64,000 nt of DNA from assembly GCF_041242975.1 (NCBI RefSeq), contig NZ_CP162488.1, positions 734,001-798,000 on the forward strand, read 5' to 3'. Under the pieces are notes generated by a model. The model saw nothing but the letters and a program-made list of their open reading frames with translations, ran no database searches and was not told where the DNA came from. Source of the stretch: Xanthomonas sp. DAR 35659. GTDB lineage: Bacteria; Pseudomonadota; Gammaproteobacteria; Xanthomonadales; Xanthomonadaceae. The position numbers and the translations under genes were made by a program. Below, piece by piece: positions 30,062 to 41,005 of this stretch (position 1 is its first letter; every line of letters begins with the position of its first letter).

Positions 30062-30337
30062 GCACGACTCCAGATGGGGGAGCGGCCGCTGCGGTTCAAG
30101 GCCGCCGCGACGCCCGGGCCGGGCGCCGCGCCGGCGCGCGACACGGATCCGGACCGCCATTGTCGCCGGTTTGGCCGCGGTGCCCGCATCCGTGCGCTGG
30201 AACGCACCGTGCGCCGCCTGGCACGTGGCGCATGCAACCTTTCCCGCCGGCGCCTGCCGGATGCGGTTGCGCGGCCAGGCATGTTCAACCGCGACCATTT
30301 CATTTCTACTACGCCGGTATCGCTTCCGGGACCCCAC

Positions 30338-30859
30338 ATGCACCTCGTCGAATGCACCGAGCAGCGCCATGCCGCCGCGATCCTGGAGATCTTCAACGAG
30401 GCTATCGTTCATTCCACCGCCCTGTACGACTACCGCCCGCGCCCGCCGGAGAGCATGGTCGGCTGGTTCGCCGCCAAGCGCGCCGGCGGGTTCCCGGTGA
30501 TCGGGGTCGAGGACGCGGCCGGCAGCCTGCTCGGCTTCGCCAGCTACGGCACCTTCCGCGCCTGGCCGGCGTTCAAGTACAGCGTCGAGCATTCGGTGTA
30601 CGTGCACCGCGACCACCGCGGCAAGGGCCTGGGGCGGCGCCTGCTGCTGGCCCTGGTCGAGGCGGCGCGGGAACGCGGCGTGCACGTGCTGGTGGGCGGC
30701 ATCGACGCCAGCAACGCCGGCAGCATCGCCCTGCACGAGCAACTGGGCTTCGTGCACGCCGGCACCGTGCGCGAGGCCGGCTTCAAGTTCGGGCGCTGGC
30801 TGGATCTGGCCTTCTACCAGCGCATCCTGGCCAGCCCGGCCGATCCGCACGACGATTGA
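30338..30859 (+). CDS. GNAT N-acetyltransferase, phosphinothricin/methionine-sulfone type
   Basis: A 173-residue GNAT. The N-terminal HAAAILEIFNEAIVHSTALYDYRPRP, the acetyl-CoA loop HRDHRGKGLGRRLL (Q/RxxGxG/A) and the C-terminal HEQLGFVHAGTVREAGFKFGRWLDLAFYQR are those of the Pat/MddA group. That group acetylates phosphinothricin, methionine sulfone or sulfoximine. It is likely detoxification of amino-acid analogues. The start at 30338 is the conserved N-terminus. It is divergent from the ribA-like gene across 276 bp that I cannot assign further. Confidence 0.88.
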   Translation: MHLVECTEQRHAAAILEIFNEAIVHSTALYDYRPRPPESMVGWFAAKRAGGFPVIGVEDAAGSLLGFASYGTFRAWPAFKYSVEHSVYVHRDHRGKGLGRRLLLALVEAARERGVHVLVGGIDASNAGSIALHEQLGFVHAGTVREAGFKFGRWLDLAFYQRILASPADPHDD

Positions 30860-30878
30860 CGCGGCGCGGCCGCCGCGG

Positions 30879-31793
30879 CTAATGCGGATGTTTGGCCGTG
30901 GCGTAGGGATTGGGCTCGGCCGGATCCGGGCGCAGCGTGTAGCGCTTGTAGGTCCACTGGTACTGCGCCGGGTCGCGGCGCGCCACCGCCTCCACGCCCT
31001 CGTTCAGCGCGGTCGCCGCGCGCAGCGGGTCCGGGTCGGCGATCGCCTCCGGCGCCGGCCGCACGTGCAGGGCGAACTCCAGGTCCTCGCCGACGCGCTC
31101 GCACCAGGCGAACAGCACGATCGCGCCGGTGCGCTCGGCCAGCCGGTTGACCAGGGTCATGGTCAGCGCCGGCACGCCGAAGAACGGCGCGAACACGCCG
31201 TCGCCGGCCTTGGGCTGCTGGTCGGGCAGGATGCCGACCGCGCCGCCGTCCTTGAGCACCTTGAACAGCTGCCGCACCGCCGGCCCCTCGGCGCGCACCT
31301 GGCGGATGTTGTCGCCGCTGCGCACCTTCTGCAGGAAGGCGTCGCCGACCGCGGAGTCGGGCGCGCGATAGACGATGGCGATGTCCCCGCGCGAGGCCAG
31401 CCACTGGTTGAGCAGTTCCCAGTTGCCGAAGTGCGGCGCGGCCACGATCACCCCGCGGCCGGACGCCAGCGCGGCGTCGTACAGCTCCTGGCCGTGGCGC
31501 TGGCGCAGCCGCGCCAGGTTCCGCGCCGGCGGCCGGGTCCACAGCAGCAGCGTCTCGAACGCCTGGCGCGCGGTGGAGCGCAGCACGTCGCGCTGCAGCC
31601 TGGCGCGTTCGCCGGGTGGCAGTTCCGGGTAGGCCAGTTCCAGGTTGCGGCGGGTGACCCGGCTTTCGCGCGCGTTCTTGCGCAGCCACAGCCAGGCCAG
31701 GCCGTCGGCCAGGCGGCGCAGCCAGGGCCAGGGCAGGCGCGCCACGGCGGCGGCGCAGCGGTACAACAGGGTCGCGAGCGTTGCGGGCTTCAT
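30879..31793 (-). CDS. LpxL/HtrB-family lipid A (Kdo2-lipid A) acyltransferase
   Basis: A 304-residue protein with an N-terminal membrane anchor (about residues 18-38). The acyltransferase core contains H121-FGNWE (HX4E in APHFGNWELL), the ILPDQQPKAGDGVFAPFFG acceptor loop (about 183-201), and the NRLAERTGAIVLFAWCERV strand. These match secondary acyltransferases that add laurate or myristate to lipid A from acyl-ACP. The length agrees with LpxL (306 aa). It is divergent from dtd. LpxL versus LpxM specificity is not decided. Confidence 0.88.
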   Translation of the reverse strand: MKPATLATLLYRCAAAVARLPWPWLRRLADGLAWLWLRKNARESRVTRRNLELAYPELPPGERARLQRDVLRSTARQAFETLLLWTRPPARNLARLRQRHGQELYDAALASGRGVIVAAPHFGNWELLNQWLASRGDIAIVYRAPDSAVGDAFLQKVRSGDNIRQVRAEGPAVRQLFKVLKDGGAVGILPDQQPKAGDGVFAPFFGVPALTMTLVNRLAERTGAIVLFAWCERVGEDLEFALHVRPAPEAIADPDPLRAATALNEGVEAVARRDPAQYQWTYKRYTLRPDPAEPNPYATAKHPH

Positions 31794-31953
31794 CGCCTCA
31801 GTTTATCCGCTGCGCCGATCGCGCCCGACCGCGCGCGGCCGCAGCGCCCGACCGGCGTCACGGATCGGCGCACGCGCAGGCCGGGCAGCCTTCCGCCCGG
31901 CGCGTCACCTCGGCGATGATGCGGCGGCATCACCGCGCCGCGAGCGATGCCGC

Positions 31954-31995
31954 CAATCCCCAATCCCCAATCCCCAATCCCCAATCCCCAATCCC
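31954..31995. repeat. Tandem heptamer array (CAATCCC) x6
   Basis: Six perfect head-to-tail copies of CAATCCC lie directly upstream of dtd, ending 11 bp before its start codon. The reverse complement GGGATTG is the same family as the heptamers at 18198-18297. Copy number is likely to vary between strains and could alter spacing in the dtd leader. Confidence 0.9.
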
Positions 31996-32006
31996 GGCTC
32001 CTCGCC

Positions 32007-32447
32007 ATGCTCTCCCTGATCCAACGCGTCATCCAGGCCTCGGTCAGCGTCGACGACCAGGTCGTCGGCCGCATCGGCCCGGGCCTGCTGGCGCTGGTCG
32101 CGGTGGAGCCGGGCGACGACGAGGCCACCTTCCAGCGCATGGCCGAGCGCCTGCTCGGCTATCGGGTATTCGGCGATGCCAGCGGGCGCATGAACCGCTC
32201 GCTGCGCGACACCGGCGGCGGGCTGCTGCTGGTCAGCCAGTTCACCCTGGCGGCCGACACCCGTTCGGGGATGCGCCCCAGCTTCACCACCGCCGCCGCG
32301 CCGGCCGAGGCTGAACGCGGCTTCAACCGATTGCGGGAAATTTGCCGGGAACGTCACCCGCCAGGGGTGGAAAGCGGGCGCTTCGGTGCCCATATGGTCG
32401 TCAGCCTGGTCAACGACGGCCCGGTTACCTTCCTGCTCCGGCCATAG
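32007..32447 (+). CDS. dtd: D-aminoacyl-tRNA deacylase
   Basis: A 146-residue enzyme that hydrolyses D-amino acids (and glycine) mis-charged on tRNA. The start [18 protein letters not shown] is the family N-terminus (E. coli MIALIQRVTRASV). The active-site motifs are [13 protein letters not shown] (SQFTL, residues about 76-80) and the C-terminal [14 protein letters not shown] (NxGP cis-Pro motif). The length (145 in E. coli) matches. The heptamer array is immediately upstream, so the RBS is not a clean GGAGG. Confidence 0.95.
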   Translation: MLSLIQRVIQASVSVDDQVVGRIGPGLLALVAVEPGDDEATFQRMAERLLGYRVFGDASGRMNRSLRDTGGGLLLVSQFTLAADTRSGMRPSFTTAAAPAEAERGFNRLREICRERHPPGVESGRFGAHMVVSLVNDGPVTFLLRP

Positions 32448-32509
32448 GCGACCGGAGCGTTCCTGGCGGAGCCATTCAGACTCCTTGTCCGGCAAGCGGC
32501 GGTCCGGGC

Positions 32510-32518
32510 TGTTATAAT
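32510..32518 (+). promoter_or_regulatory. Extended -10 promoter element for rpoD
   Basis: TGTTATAAT (TGn followed by perfect TATAAT at 32513-32518) lies 45 bp upstream of the rpoD start codon. A -35 at proper spacing is not convincing (TTGTCC at 32485 is 22 bp away). This is consistent with an extended -10 promoter that needs little -35 contact. Start mapping is inference. Confidence 0.6.
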
Positions 32519-32562
32519 GCTAGGTTCACTCATTCATCTACCTGCCGGTGGCGCGAGCACTC

Positions 32563-34422
<1,860 letters not shown>

Positions 34423-34449
34423 TCGAGCACGGTTCGCGGCAACGAAAAA

Positions 34450-34474
34450 GCCCCGCCATGTGCGGGGCTTTTTT
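34450..34474 (+). terminator. Rho-independent terminator of rpoD
   Basis: GCCCCGC (34450-34456), 5-nt loop, GCGGGGC (34462-34468) and TTTTTT (34469-34474), 28 bp after the rpoD stop. An A-run precedes the stem, so it can also act on the minus strand. Confidence 0.92.
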
Positions 34475-34544
34475 GTGGGCGTGGAGTTGGAGTGTCGTGC
34501 ATGGCACGGTCATGCGTTGTCATGACCATCGCCAGCCATCCTTT

Positions 34545-34611
34545 GTGGGAGCCACTGCAGTCGCGACAGGCGTTCCTGGTAAAGCCTCGTCGCGACTGAA
34601 GTCGCTCCCAC
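34545..34611. repeat. Dispersed inverted repeat in the 330-bp gap after rpoD
   Basis: GTGGGAGCCACTGCAGTCGC (from 34545) and its near reverse complement ending at 34611 (GTCGCGACTGAAGTCGCTCC...) form a long imperfect hairpin. A partial further copy starts at about 34636 (TTGTGGGAGGGACTTCAGTC) with GTCGCGACTGAAGCCGC at about 34694. Apart from the rpoD terminator these repeats account for most of 34423-34751; no gene is seen there. Confidence 0.8.
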
Positions 34612-34751
34612 AGGGAGTAAGTCTGGATTCCTTGTGGGAGGGACTTCAGTCCCGACGACGGACGGTGTCAGGTGGCTTTGGGCTTCGCTTGTCGCGACTG
34701 AAGCCGCTGCATGCACAAGTTCCTGCACTGGCTCAACGCCATTGTTTTGCT

Positions 34752-36038
34752 TTACGCGAATGCCTTGCTGCCGCGCATCACCGCCAGCACATCATGGCAG
34801 GCGCCCATGGTGTGGTAGTCGGTCTTGCCGGCCGGGCTCTTCTCGTCGCTGTAGCTGCGGTTGTCGCGGCTGAGGATGCGGAACCAGGCGCCGTAGCGGT
34901 GGTCGACCAGATGCTCCCACGAGTACGCCCACAGCTTGTCGTAGGCGGCGCGGTAGCTGGCATCGCCGGTGGCGGCCAGCAGCCGCGAGGCGGCGGCGAT
35001 GGCTTCGGCCTGCACCCAGAAGTACTTGTCGTTGTCGCAGAAGTAGGTGGGCGCCGCGGCCACGTCCGGTACGCCGACCACCGGCGCCTCTTCGGTGCCG
35101 GAGGCGAAGCCGTAGACGATGCCGCCATGCTGCGCGTCCCAGCCGTGCGCCAACGCGGTGTCGAACAGGTATCGCGCGGTCGGCAGCAGCCACTCCGGCG
35201 CGGTGCCGGCGGCCGTCTGCAGGTGCCCGTGCAGCAGCACCAGCAGCTTCGACCACTCGACCTGGTGGCCGGGCTGGAAGCCCCACGGACGGAACAGGTG
35301 CTTGGGGTTGTCGCGGTTGTAGTCCCAGTCCACCTGCCAGTGCGCGTCGTAGTGTTCCCACACCAGGCCGCCGGCCAGTGCCGCCTGGCGGCGCGTGATG
35401 TTGTCGGCGAGCAGCAGCGCGCGTTGCAGGTAGCGAGGTTCGGCGCTGGCCTCGTAGGCGGCGATCAGCGCTTCGCACAGGTGCATGTTGGCGTTCTGGC
35501 CGCGGTAGCTGGAGAACTGCCATTCGGGCGTAGCCTCGTCGCGGTACAGGCCGGCGGCGGCGTCCCAGTAGCGGGTCTCCAGCAGTTGCCAGGTCTCGTC
35601 CATCCACGCGTCGGTGTCCAGGCCGGCCTTCTTCGCGGTGGCATAGGCCAGCAGCACGAAGGCGGCGCCGTAGGCGTGCTGGGTGCGGTCCTCGGCCACG
35701 CCGTCGCGCAGGGTCCACACGTAGCCGCCACTGGCGGTATCGCGGTGCGCGTCGCGCAGGTAGCGCAGGCCGTGGCGCGCGGCGTCCAGGTACTCGGCGG
35801 CCAGCGCCGAGTCGGCGAACTCGATCGCCGCCATCGCGTAGTTGAAGACGAAGCGGGTGCTGCTGACCAGGTGGCGATGGCCGGCGTCGTACACGCTGCC
35901 GTCGTCGCGGAAGTAGTGGAAGAAGCCGCCCGCCGGGTCGATCGCGCGCGGGTGGTAGAAGGCCATGGTGTCGGCGATGTGCGCGCGCAGCACGGCGGCG
36001 TCGGCGAAGTCGGGCAGGGGCGTGACAGGCAGGTTCAT
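34752..36038 (-). CDS. AGE-family epimerase/isomerase, probable D-mannose isomerase
   Basis: A 428-residue (alpha/alpha)6-barrel protein of the N-acylglucosamine 2-epimerase superfamily. Recognisable regions are GGFFHYFRDDGSVYDAGHRHLVSSTRFVFNYA (residues about 38-68), RDDT/AEDRTQHAYGAAFVLLAYA, WEHYDAHW, PWGFQPGHQVEWSKLL with the catalytic histidine area, and FWVQAEAIAA. Mannose isomerases and mannobiose epimerases share these. The neighbours (sugar importer, LacI regulator, GH92 mannosidase) favour conversion of mannose to fructose in the cytoplasm. It is 83 bp downstream of the MFS gene, probably one operon. Confidence 0.82.
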   Translation of the reverse strand: MNLPVTPLPDFADAAVLRAHIADTMAFYHPRAIDPAGGFFHYFRDDGSVYDAGHRHLVSSTRFVFNYAMAAIEFADSALAAEYLDAARHGLRYLRDAHRDTASGGYVWTLRDGVAEDRTQHAYGAAFVLLAYATAKKAGLDTDAWMDETWQLLETRYWDAAAGLYRDEATPEWQFSSYRGQNANMHLCEALIAAYEASAEPRYLQRALLLADNITRRQAALAGGLVWEHYDAHWQVDWDYNRDNPKHLFRPWGFQPGHQVEWSKLLVLLHGHLQTAAGTAPEWLLPTARYLFDTALAHGWDAQHGGIVYGFASGTEEAPVVGVPDVAAAPTYFCDNDKYFWVQAEAIAAASRLLAATGDASYRAAYDKLWAYSWEHLVDHRYGAWFRILSRDNRSYSDEKSPAGKTDYHTMGACHDVLAVMRGSKAFA

Positions 36039-36121
36039 GCGATCGCTAGGAGCCAGTAGGGGAGGGAGGGAAATGGCCAGGCACCGCGCGGCGGCCGCGT
36101 GCCGCCACGCTGTGCCGCGGC

Positions 36122-37447
36122 TCAATGCGGCGCGCGCCCGGCGGGTGCGGCGGCGGGCGTGGCCGCCGTCAGCGTGGGCGACAAGCGCGAGCCGAACAGG
36201 CCATACCAGACGATGTAGGCGTAGCACAGCAATGGAATCACGAAGGCGTGCTGGATGCCGATCACGTCGGCCAGCGCGCCCTGCGCAAGCGGCACGATGG
36301 CGCCGCCGACGATGCCCATGATCAGCAGGCTGGAAGCCTTGCTGGTCAGCGGGCCCAGGCGCTCGATGGCCACGGTGAAGATGGTCGGGAACATGATCGA
36401 GTTGAACAGGCCGATCGCGATCACGCTCCACATCGCCACATGGCCGGTGCTGACCATGGTGACGATCAGCAGCAGCGACGCCACCCCGGCGAACAGCGCC
36501 AGCAGCCTGCGCGCCGGGATCACCTGCAGCAGCGCCGCGCCGGCGAAGCGGCCGATCATCGCGCCGAGCCAGTAGAACGAAAGATAGCGGCTGGCGACGG
36601 CTTCGGTCAGGCCGCCGGTGGTCGGGCCGGAGATGTAGTTGATCAGGAAGCTGCCGATCGCCACTTCCGCGCCGACGTACATGAAGATCGCGATCACACC
36701 CCAGGCCAGGTGCCAGTGGTTGAGGACGTCGATGTATTCGCCCAGCGAGTCGACCAGGCTGCGCGGCTTGCCGGCGGCCTCCGCGTCGTCCTCGCGCAGC
36801 GAGGGAATACGCATCACCAGCACGAACACCGCCAGCAGCAGCAGGCCGCCGGCCAGCATCAGGTAGGGCACTTCCACCGAGCGCGCCTGCTCGACGCGGT
36901 AGGCCGCCAATTGGTCCGGGTTCATCGCCGCCAGTTGGTCGGCGCCGAGCACCACGCCGGCCAGAATCAGCGGGCCGATCAACCAAGGAAATACGGTGGT
37001 GCCCAGCGAGTTCAATGCCTGCGCGAAGTTCAGCCGGCTCGGCGCGGTGTCCGGGTTGCCGATCAGGCTGATGTAGGGATTGGCCGCCACCTGCAGCAGG
37101 GTGATGCCGCTGGCCAGCACGAACAGCGCGGTCAGGAACAGCGGGTAGGACGGCAGGCGCGCGGCCGGATAGAACATCGCCGCGCCGATCGCCGCCACCA
37201 CCAGGCCGATGACGACGCTGGCCTTGTAACCGACCCGCGACACCACCGCGCCGGCCGGCAGCGACATCAGGAAGTACGCGCCGAAGAAGGTGAACTGGAT
37301 CAGCATCGACTGCGCGTAGTTCATCTGGAACACGGCTTTCAGATGCGGGATCAGCACATCGTTGAGGCTGGTCAGGCCGCCCCAGGTGAAGAAGATCATG
37401 CTGACCACCGCGATGGCGGCGGTGTTGGACAGCGGACGACGGCTCAT
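36122..37447 (-). CDS. MFS sugar:H+ symporter of the FucP/GluP type
   Basis: A 441-residue, 12-segment major facilitator of the fucose/glucose/galactose permease group. It has the conserved TWGGLTSLNDVLIPHLKAVF (first helix and loop), FGAYFLMSLPAGAVVSRVGYK, and LNFAQALNSLGTTVFPWLIGP. It likely imports mannose or another hexose across the inner membrane. Its ATG overlaps the stop of the lacI-type gene (ATGA), so the regulator is co-transcribed with it. Confidence 0.88.
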   Translation of the reverse strand: MSRRPLSNTAAIAVVSMIFFTWGGLTSLNDVLIPHLKAVFQMNYAQSMLIQFTFFGAYFLMSLPAGAVVSRVGYKASVVIGLVVAAIGAAMFYPAARLPSYPLFLTALFVLASGITLLQVAANPYISLIGNPDTAPSRLNFAQALNSLGTTVFPWLIGPLILAGVVLGADQLAAMNPDQLAAYRVEQARSVEVPYLMLAGGLLLLAVFVLVMRIPSLREDDAEAAGKPRSLVDSLGEYIDVLNHWHLAWGVIAIFMYVGAEVAIGSFLINYISGPTTGGLTEAVASRYLSFYWLGAMIGRFAGAALLQVIPARRLLALFAGVASLLLIVTMVSTGHVAMWSVIAIGLFNSIMFPTIFTVAIERLGPLTSKASSLLIMGIVGGAIVPLAQGALADVIGIQHAFVIPLLCYAYIVWYGLFGSRLSPTLTAATPAAAPAGRAPH

Positions 37448-38493
37448 GCAGCGACTCCGGGGACGGGCGAGAGGACGACCCGGCTGCTGGCGCGCAGGCA
37501 CAGCCGGGACGGGGCGATGGTAAGCGCAGGCAGCGGCTGCTGCCGGCGCAAGGCGTCCAGCACCAGCTGCGCGGCCTGCATGCCGCGTTCGCGCGGGGCG
37601 ACGGCGACGGTGGACAGCGGCGGGGTGGCGACCGCGGCTTCGGCGATGTCGTCGAAGCCGATCAATGCGTAGTCGCGGCCGGCGATGCGGCCGCGCTCGG
37701 CCAGGCCGCTGGCCAGGCCCAGCGCGACCACGTCGTTGTAGCAGACCAGCGCGGTCGGCAGCGGATCGCGGGCGCACACGGCGCCGGCCTGGCGCGCGGC
37801 TTCCAGCCGGGTCGGCGCGCACTCGATCAGCCACGCCGGATCGGCGGCGATGCCAGCGGCGGCCAGCGCCTCGCGGTAGCCGGCGCGGCGCTCGGCGCAG
37901 GAGCTGGACTGGCGGTGCCCGCCAAAGAAGGCGATGGCGCGGTGGCCCTGCGCCAGCAGGTGTTCGGTGGCCAGGTGCGCGCCGCGGCGGTTGTCCAGCG
38001 CCAGCAGCGGCCAGTCGCCGTCCAGGGCGCGGTTGAACACCAGCACCGGCAGCCGCGTGCCCAGCAACTGGCGCAGCCGCGCCGCGTCGGTGTGCTCGGT
38101 CGGCGAGAGGATCAGCGCCGCCGGGTGGTGCTCGATCAGCGAGGCCAGCACGCTGTGCTGGCGCTCCGGCGATTCGCCGGTGCTGCCCATCAGCATCACG
38201 TAGCCGGCCTCGGCCAGCACCGCGTCCACGCCGCCGGCGAACTCGGCGAAGAACGGGTTGGCCAGGTCGTTGACCACCAGCGCCACCGCGTTGGACGCGC
38301 GCCCGCGCAGGCTGGCCGCGCCGCGGTGGTAGACGTAGCCCTGCCGCGCGATCTCCGCCGCCACCCGCGCGCGCGTGTCCGCGTGCACCAGCGGGCTGTT
38401 GCGCAGCACCAGCGACACGGTCGCGCGCGACACGCCGCAGGCGGCGGCGATGTCGGACACGGTGACGCGTTTGTCGGGGGCGGGCGGCGGCAC
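37444..38493 (-). CDS. LacI-family transcriptional regulator of the mannoside unit
   Basis: A 349-residue regulator. The N-terminal HTH and hinge (VTVSDIAAACGVSRATVSLVLRNSPLV, residues about 7-33, then ARVAAEIARQGYVYHRGAASLRG) are followed by a periplasmic-binding-protein-like effector domain (SNAVALVVNDLANPFFAEFAGGVD; GRDYALIGFDDIAEAAVATPPLSTV). The start codon is GTG at 38493. It is divergent from the GH92 gene and overlaps the MFS gene. It probably represses both sides until a mannose-derived ligand is present. Confidence 0.92.
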   Translation of the reverse strand: MPPPAPDKRVTVSDIAAACGVSRATVSLVLRNSPLVHADTRARVAAEIARQGYVYHRGAASLRGRASNAVALVVNDLANPFFAEFAGGVDAVLAEAGYVMLMGSTGESPERQHSVLASLIEHHPAALILSPTEHTDAARLRQLLGTRLPVLVFNRALDGDWPLLALDNRRGAHLATEHLLAQGHRAIAFFGGHRQSSSCAERRAGYREALAAAGIAADPAWLIECAPTRLEAARQAGAVCARDPLPTALVCYNDVVALGLASGLAERGRIAGRDYALIGFDDIAEAAVATPPLSTVAVAPRERGMQAAQLVLDALRRQQPLPALTIAPSRLCLRASSRVVLSPVPGVAA

Positions 38494-38500
38494 GGCGATT

Positions 38501-38606
38501 AGACCGGTTCAAAAGGCCGCTCATCCTGCGCCGTCGTGATCCGCGACGCATTTTGCAGTGCAGCAAAGCGCGCGGCGGCTTTTGTGGTATCCGTTTGGAC
38601 CGATTC
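38501..38606. promoter_or_regulatory. Two candidate LacI-type operators in the divergent lacI/GH92 region
   Basis: AGACCGGTTC at 38501-38510 and GGACCGATTC at 38597-38606 share GACCGRTTC and are both partly dyad-symmetric around CG, as LacI-family operators are. One abuts the GTG start of the regulator, and the other is 17 bp before the ATG of the mannosidase gene. A further inverted pair TTTGC-N6-GCAAA lies between them. Operator function is inferred from position and symmetry. Confidence 0.45.
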
Positions 38607-38623
38607 GATCCGGGGAGGATGCC

Positions 38624-41005
38624 ATGCGTAGCACCTTGATCAGGCGCGCGGCCGCCGCGCTGCTGCTGACCGCGCTGTGGCCGGCCACGCAGGCGGCCAG
38701 CCAGGCCGCCGCCAGTGCGGGCGAGCGCGCGGTCGCCGCGGTGGATCCGTTCATCGGGACCGGCGGCGAGGGCCACACCTATCCCGGCGCCACGGTACCG
38801 TTCGGCATGGTCCAGCTGAGCCCGGACACGCGTATCCAGCCGCGCAAGGACGCCTATGGCTGGGCCGCCGGTTACCGCTACGACGACCGTAGCCTGGTCG
38901 GCTTCTCGCACACGCATTTCTCCGGCACCGGCCATTCCGACCTGGGCGACGTGCTGCTGATGCCGATCAGCGGCGCGGTGCGTCTGGAACGCGGCGACCC
39001 GGACAAACCGGGCAGCGGCTACAGCTCGCGCTTCCGCCACGACGACGAGCGCGCCGAGCCCGGCTACTACGCGGTGACCCTGGACGATTACAAGGTGCGC
39101 GCCGAACTCACCGCCAGCGCGCGCGCCGGCGTGCATCGCTACACCTTTCCCAAGGGCCAGCCGGCGCACGTGCTGCTGGACCTGCGCACCAGCATGTACG
39201 ACTACCCCGGCAAGATCAGTTGGTCGCGGTTGCGCGTGCGCGCCGACGGCACCGTCACCGGCTTCCGCGAGACGCGCGGCTGGGCGCCTGGCCGGCAGTT
39301 GTACTTCGCCCTGCGCTTCTCGCAGCCGCTGCGCGGCCATGCCCTGCACAACACCGAACAGGACATCCCGTACAAGGGCTTTCCGCCGCCGGGCGACAAG
39401 GACCCCACGCAGCGCGCGCAGATCGAAGGCCGCCAGCTGGTGGCCAGCTTCGACTTCGGCCAGGCCACGCGCGAGCCGCTGCTGGTGAAGGTGTCGATCT
39501 CGCCGGTCAACGAGGACAGCGCCATCGCCAACCTCGATGCCGAGGTGCCGGGCTGGGACTTCGACGGCGTGCGCCGCGCCGCCCGCGCGCAGTGGGCGCA
39601 GGCGCTGGGTGCGGTGGACGTGGTCGCGTCGCCGCAGCAGCGCACCCAGTTCTACACCGCGCTGTACCACAGCCTGCTCGGTCCCACGCTGTTCATGGAC
39701 AGCGACGGCCGCTACCGCGGGCCGGACAACGCGGTGCACCAGGCGCAGGGCTACACCAATTACTCGACGTTCTCGCTGTGGGACACCTACCGCGCGCTGC
39801 ATCCGTTGCTGACCCTGGTGCAGCCGCCGCAACGCACCAACGACATCGTCAACTCGCTGCTCGCGCATCGCCGCGACAGCCCCTACGGCGTGCTGCCGGT
39901 ATGGTCGTTCCAGGGCCTGGAGACCTGGTGCATGATCGGCTACCACGCTGTGCCGGTGATCGCCGATGCCTATATGAAGGGCATCCGTGGCTACGACACC
40001 AACGCCGCGCTCGACGCCATGGTGGCCAGCGCAAACTACGGCCCCTACGACGGCATCGCCCAGTACCGCGAACTGGGCTACGTGCCGATCGACGAGGAAG
40101 GCGAGGCGGCGTCCAAGACCCTGGAATACGCCTTCGACGACTGGACCATCGCGCGCATGGCGCAGGCGATGGGCCGCAACAAGGTGGCCGGCGCATTCGA
40201 AAAGCGCGCCGGCAACTGGCGCCACGCCTTCGACGCCGAGACCGGCTTCATGCGCGCGCGCAAGCGCGACGGCAGCTTCCGCACCCCGTTCGATCCGGAC
40301 GCCAGCGGCTACGGCAGCGACTACACCGAAGGCAACGCCTGGCAATACTCCTGGTACGTGCCGCAGGACGTGGCCGGCCTGGCCCGCGCGCATGGCGGCG
40401 AGGACAAGCTGCTGGCGCGGCTGGACCAGGTGTTCGACGCCAAGGTCGATCCCAAGGTGTTCGAGCACATGGAGGACATCACCGGATTGATCGGCTGGTA
40501 CGCGCATGGCAACGAGCCCAGCCATCACGTCGCGTATCTGTATGCCTACGCCGGGCAGCCGTGGCGCACCCAGGCGCGGTTGGCGCAGATCATGCGCAGC
40601 CAGTACGCCGCGCGTCCGGACGGCCTGGCCGGCAACGACGACCTGGGGCAGATGTCGGCCTGGTACGTGTTCACCGCGCTGGGCTTCTATCCGGTGGCGC
40701 CGGCCAGCAACCAGTACATCATCGGCCGCCCGTTCCTGCCGCGCGCCACCCTGGCGCTGCCCAACGGCAAGCGCTTCACGGTGATCGCCGACGGCCTGGA
40801 CGACGCGCATCCCTACATCGGCGGCGTCACCCTCAACGGGCGCCCGCTGAACCGCGCGTTCCTGCGCCACGAGGAGATCATGGCCGGCGGCGAGTTGCGC
40901 TTCACCCTGCAGGCCGAGCCGAACACGGCCTGGGCCGCGGGCGAGGGCGTGGAACGGCCCTATTCGATGAGCGCAGGCGTGGAGGCTGCGCAACGGAGGG
41001 AGTAG
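38624..41005 (+). CDS. Secreted GH92 alpha-mannosidase
   Basis: A 793-residue protein with signal peptide (about residues 1-25: LIRRAAAALLLTALWPATQA). The GH92 N-terminal domain has VDPFIGTGGEGHTYPGATVPFG and SHTHFSGTGHSD. The (alpha/alpha)6 catalytic domain has TALYHSLLGPTLFMDSDGRY, DEEGEAASKTLEYAFDDW, TEGNAWQYSWYVPQD and the NDDLGQMSAWYVFTALGFYPVAP signature. GH92 enzymes are Ca2+-dependent exo-alpha-mannosidases acting on N-glycans or mannans. It is divergent from lacI-mfs-isomerase, giving a complete path: release, uptake and isomerisation of mannose. The start at 38624 has GGAGG upstream (GGGGAGGATGCC). Confidence 0.92.
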   Translation: MRSTLIRRAAAALLLTALWPATQAASQAAASAGERAVAAVDPFIGTGGEGHTYPGATVPFGMVQLSPDTRIQPRKDAYGWAAGYRYDDRSLVGFSHTHFSGTGHSDLGDVLLMPISGAVRLERGDPDKPGSGYSSRFRHDDERAEPGYYAVTLDDYKVRAELTASARAGVHRYTFPKGQPAHVLLDLRTSMYDYPGKISWSRLRVRADGTVTGFRETRGWAPGRQLYFALRFSQPLRGHALHNTEQDIPYKGFPPPGDKDPTQRAQIEGRQLVASFDFGQATREPLLVKVSISPVNEDSAIANLDAEVPGWDFDGVRRAARAQWAQALGAVDVVASPQQRTQFYTALYHSLLGPTLFMDSDGRYRGPDNAVHQAQGYTNYSTFSLWDTYRALHPLLTLVQPPQRTNDIVNSLLAHRRDSPYGVLPVWSFQGLETWCMIGYHAVPVIADAYMKGIRGYDTNAALDAMVASANYGPYDGIAQYRELGYVPIDEEGEAASKTLEYAFDDWTIARMAQAMGRNKVAGAFEKRAGNWRHAFDAETGFMRARKRDGSFRTPFDPDASGYGSDYTEGNAWQYSWYVPQDVAGLARAHGGEDKLLARLDQVFDAKVDPKVFEHMEDITGLIGWYAHGNEPSHHVAYLYAYAGQPWRTQARLAQIMRSQYAARPDGLAGNDDLGQMSAWYVFTALGFYPVAPASNQYIIGRPFLPRATLALPNGKRFTVIADGLDDAHPYIGGVTLNGRPLNRAFLRHEEIMAGGELRFTLQAEPNTAWAAGEGVERPYSMSAGVEAAQRRE

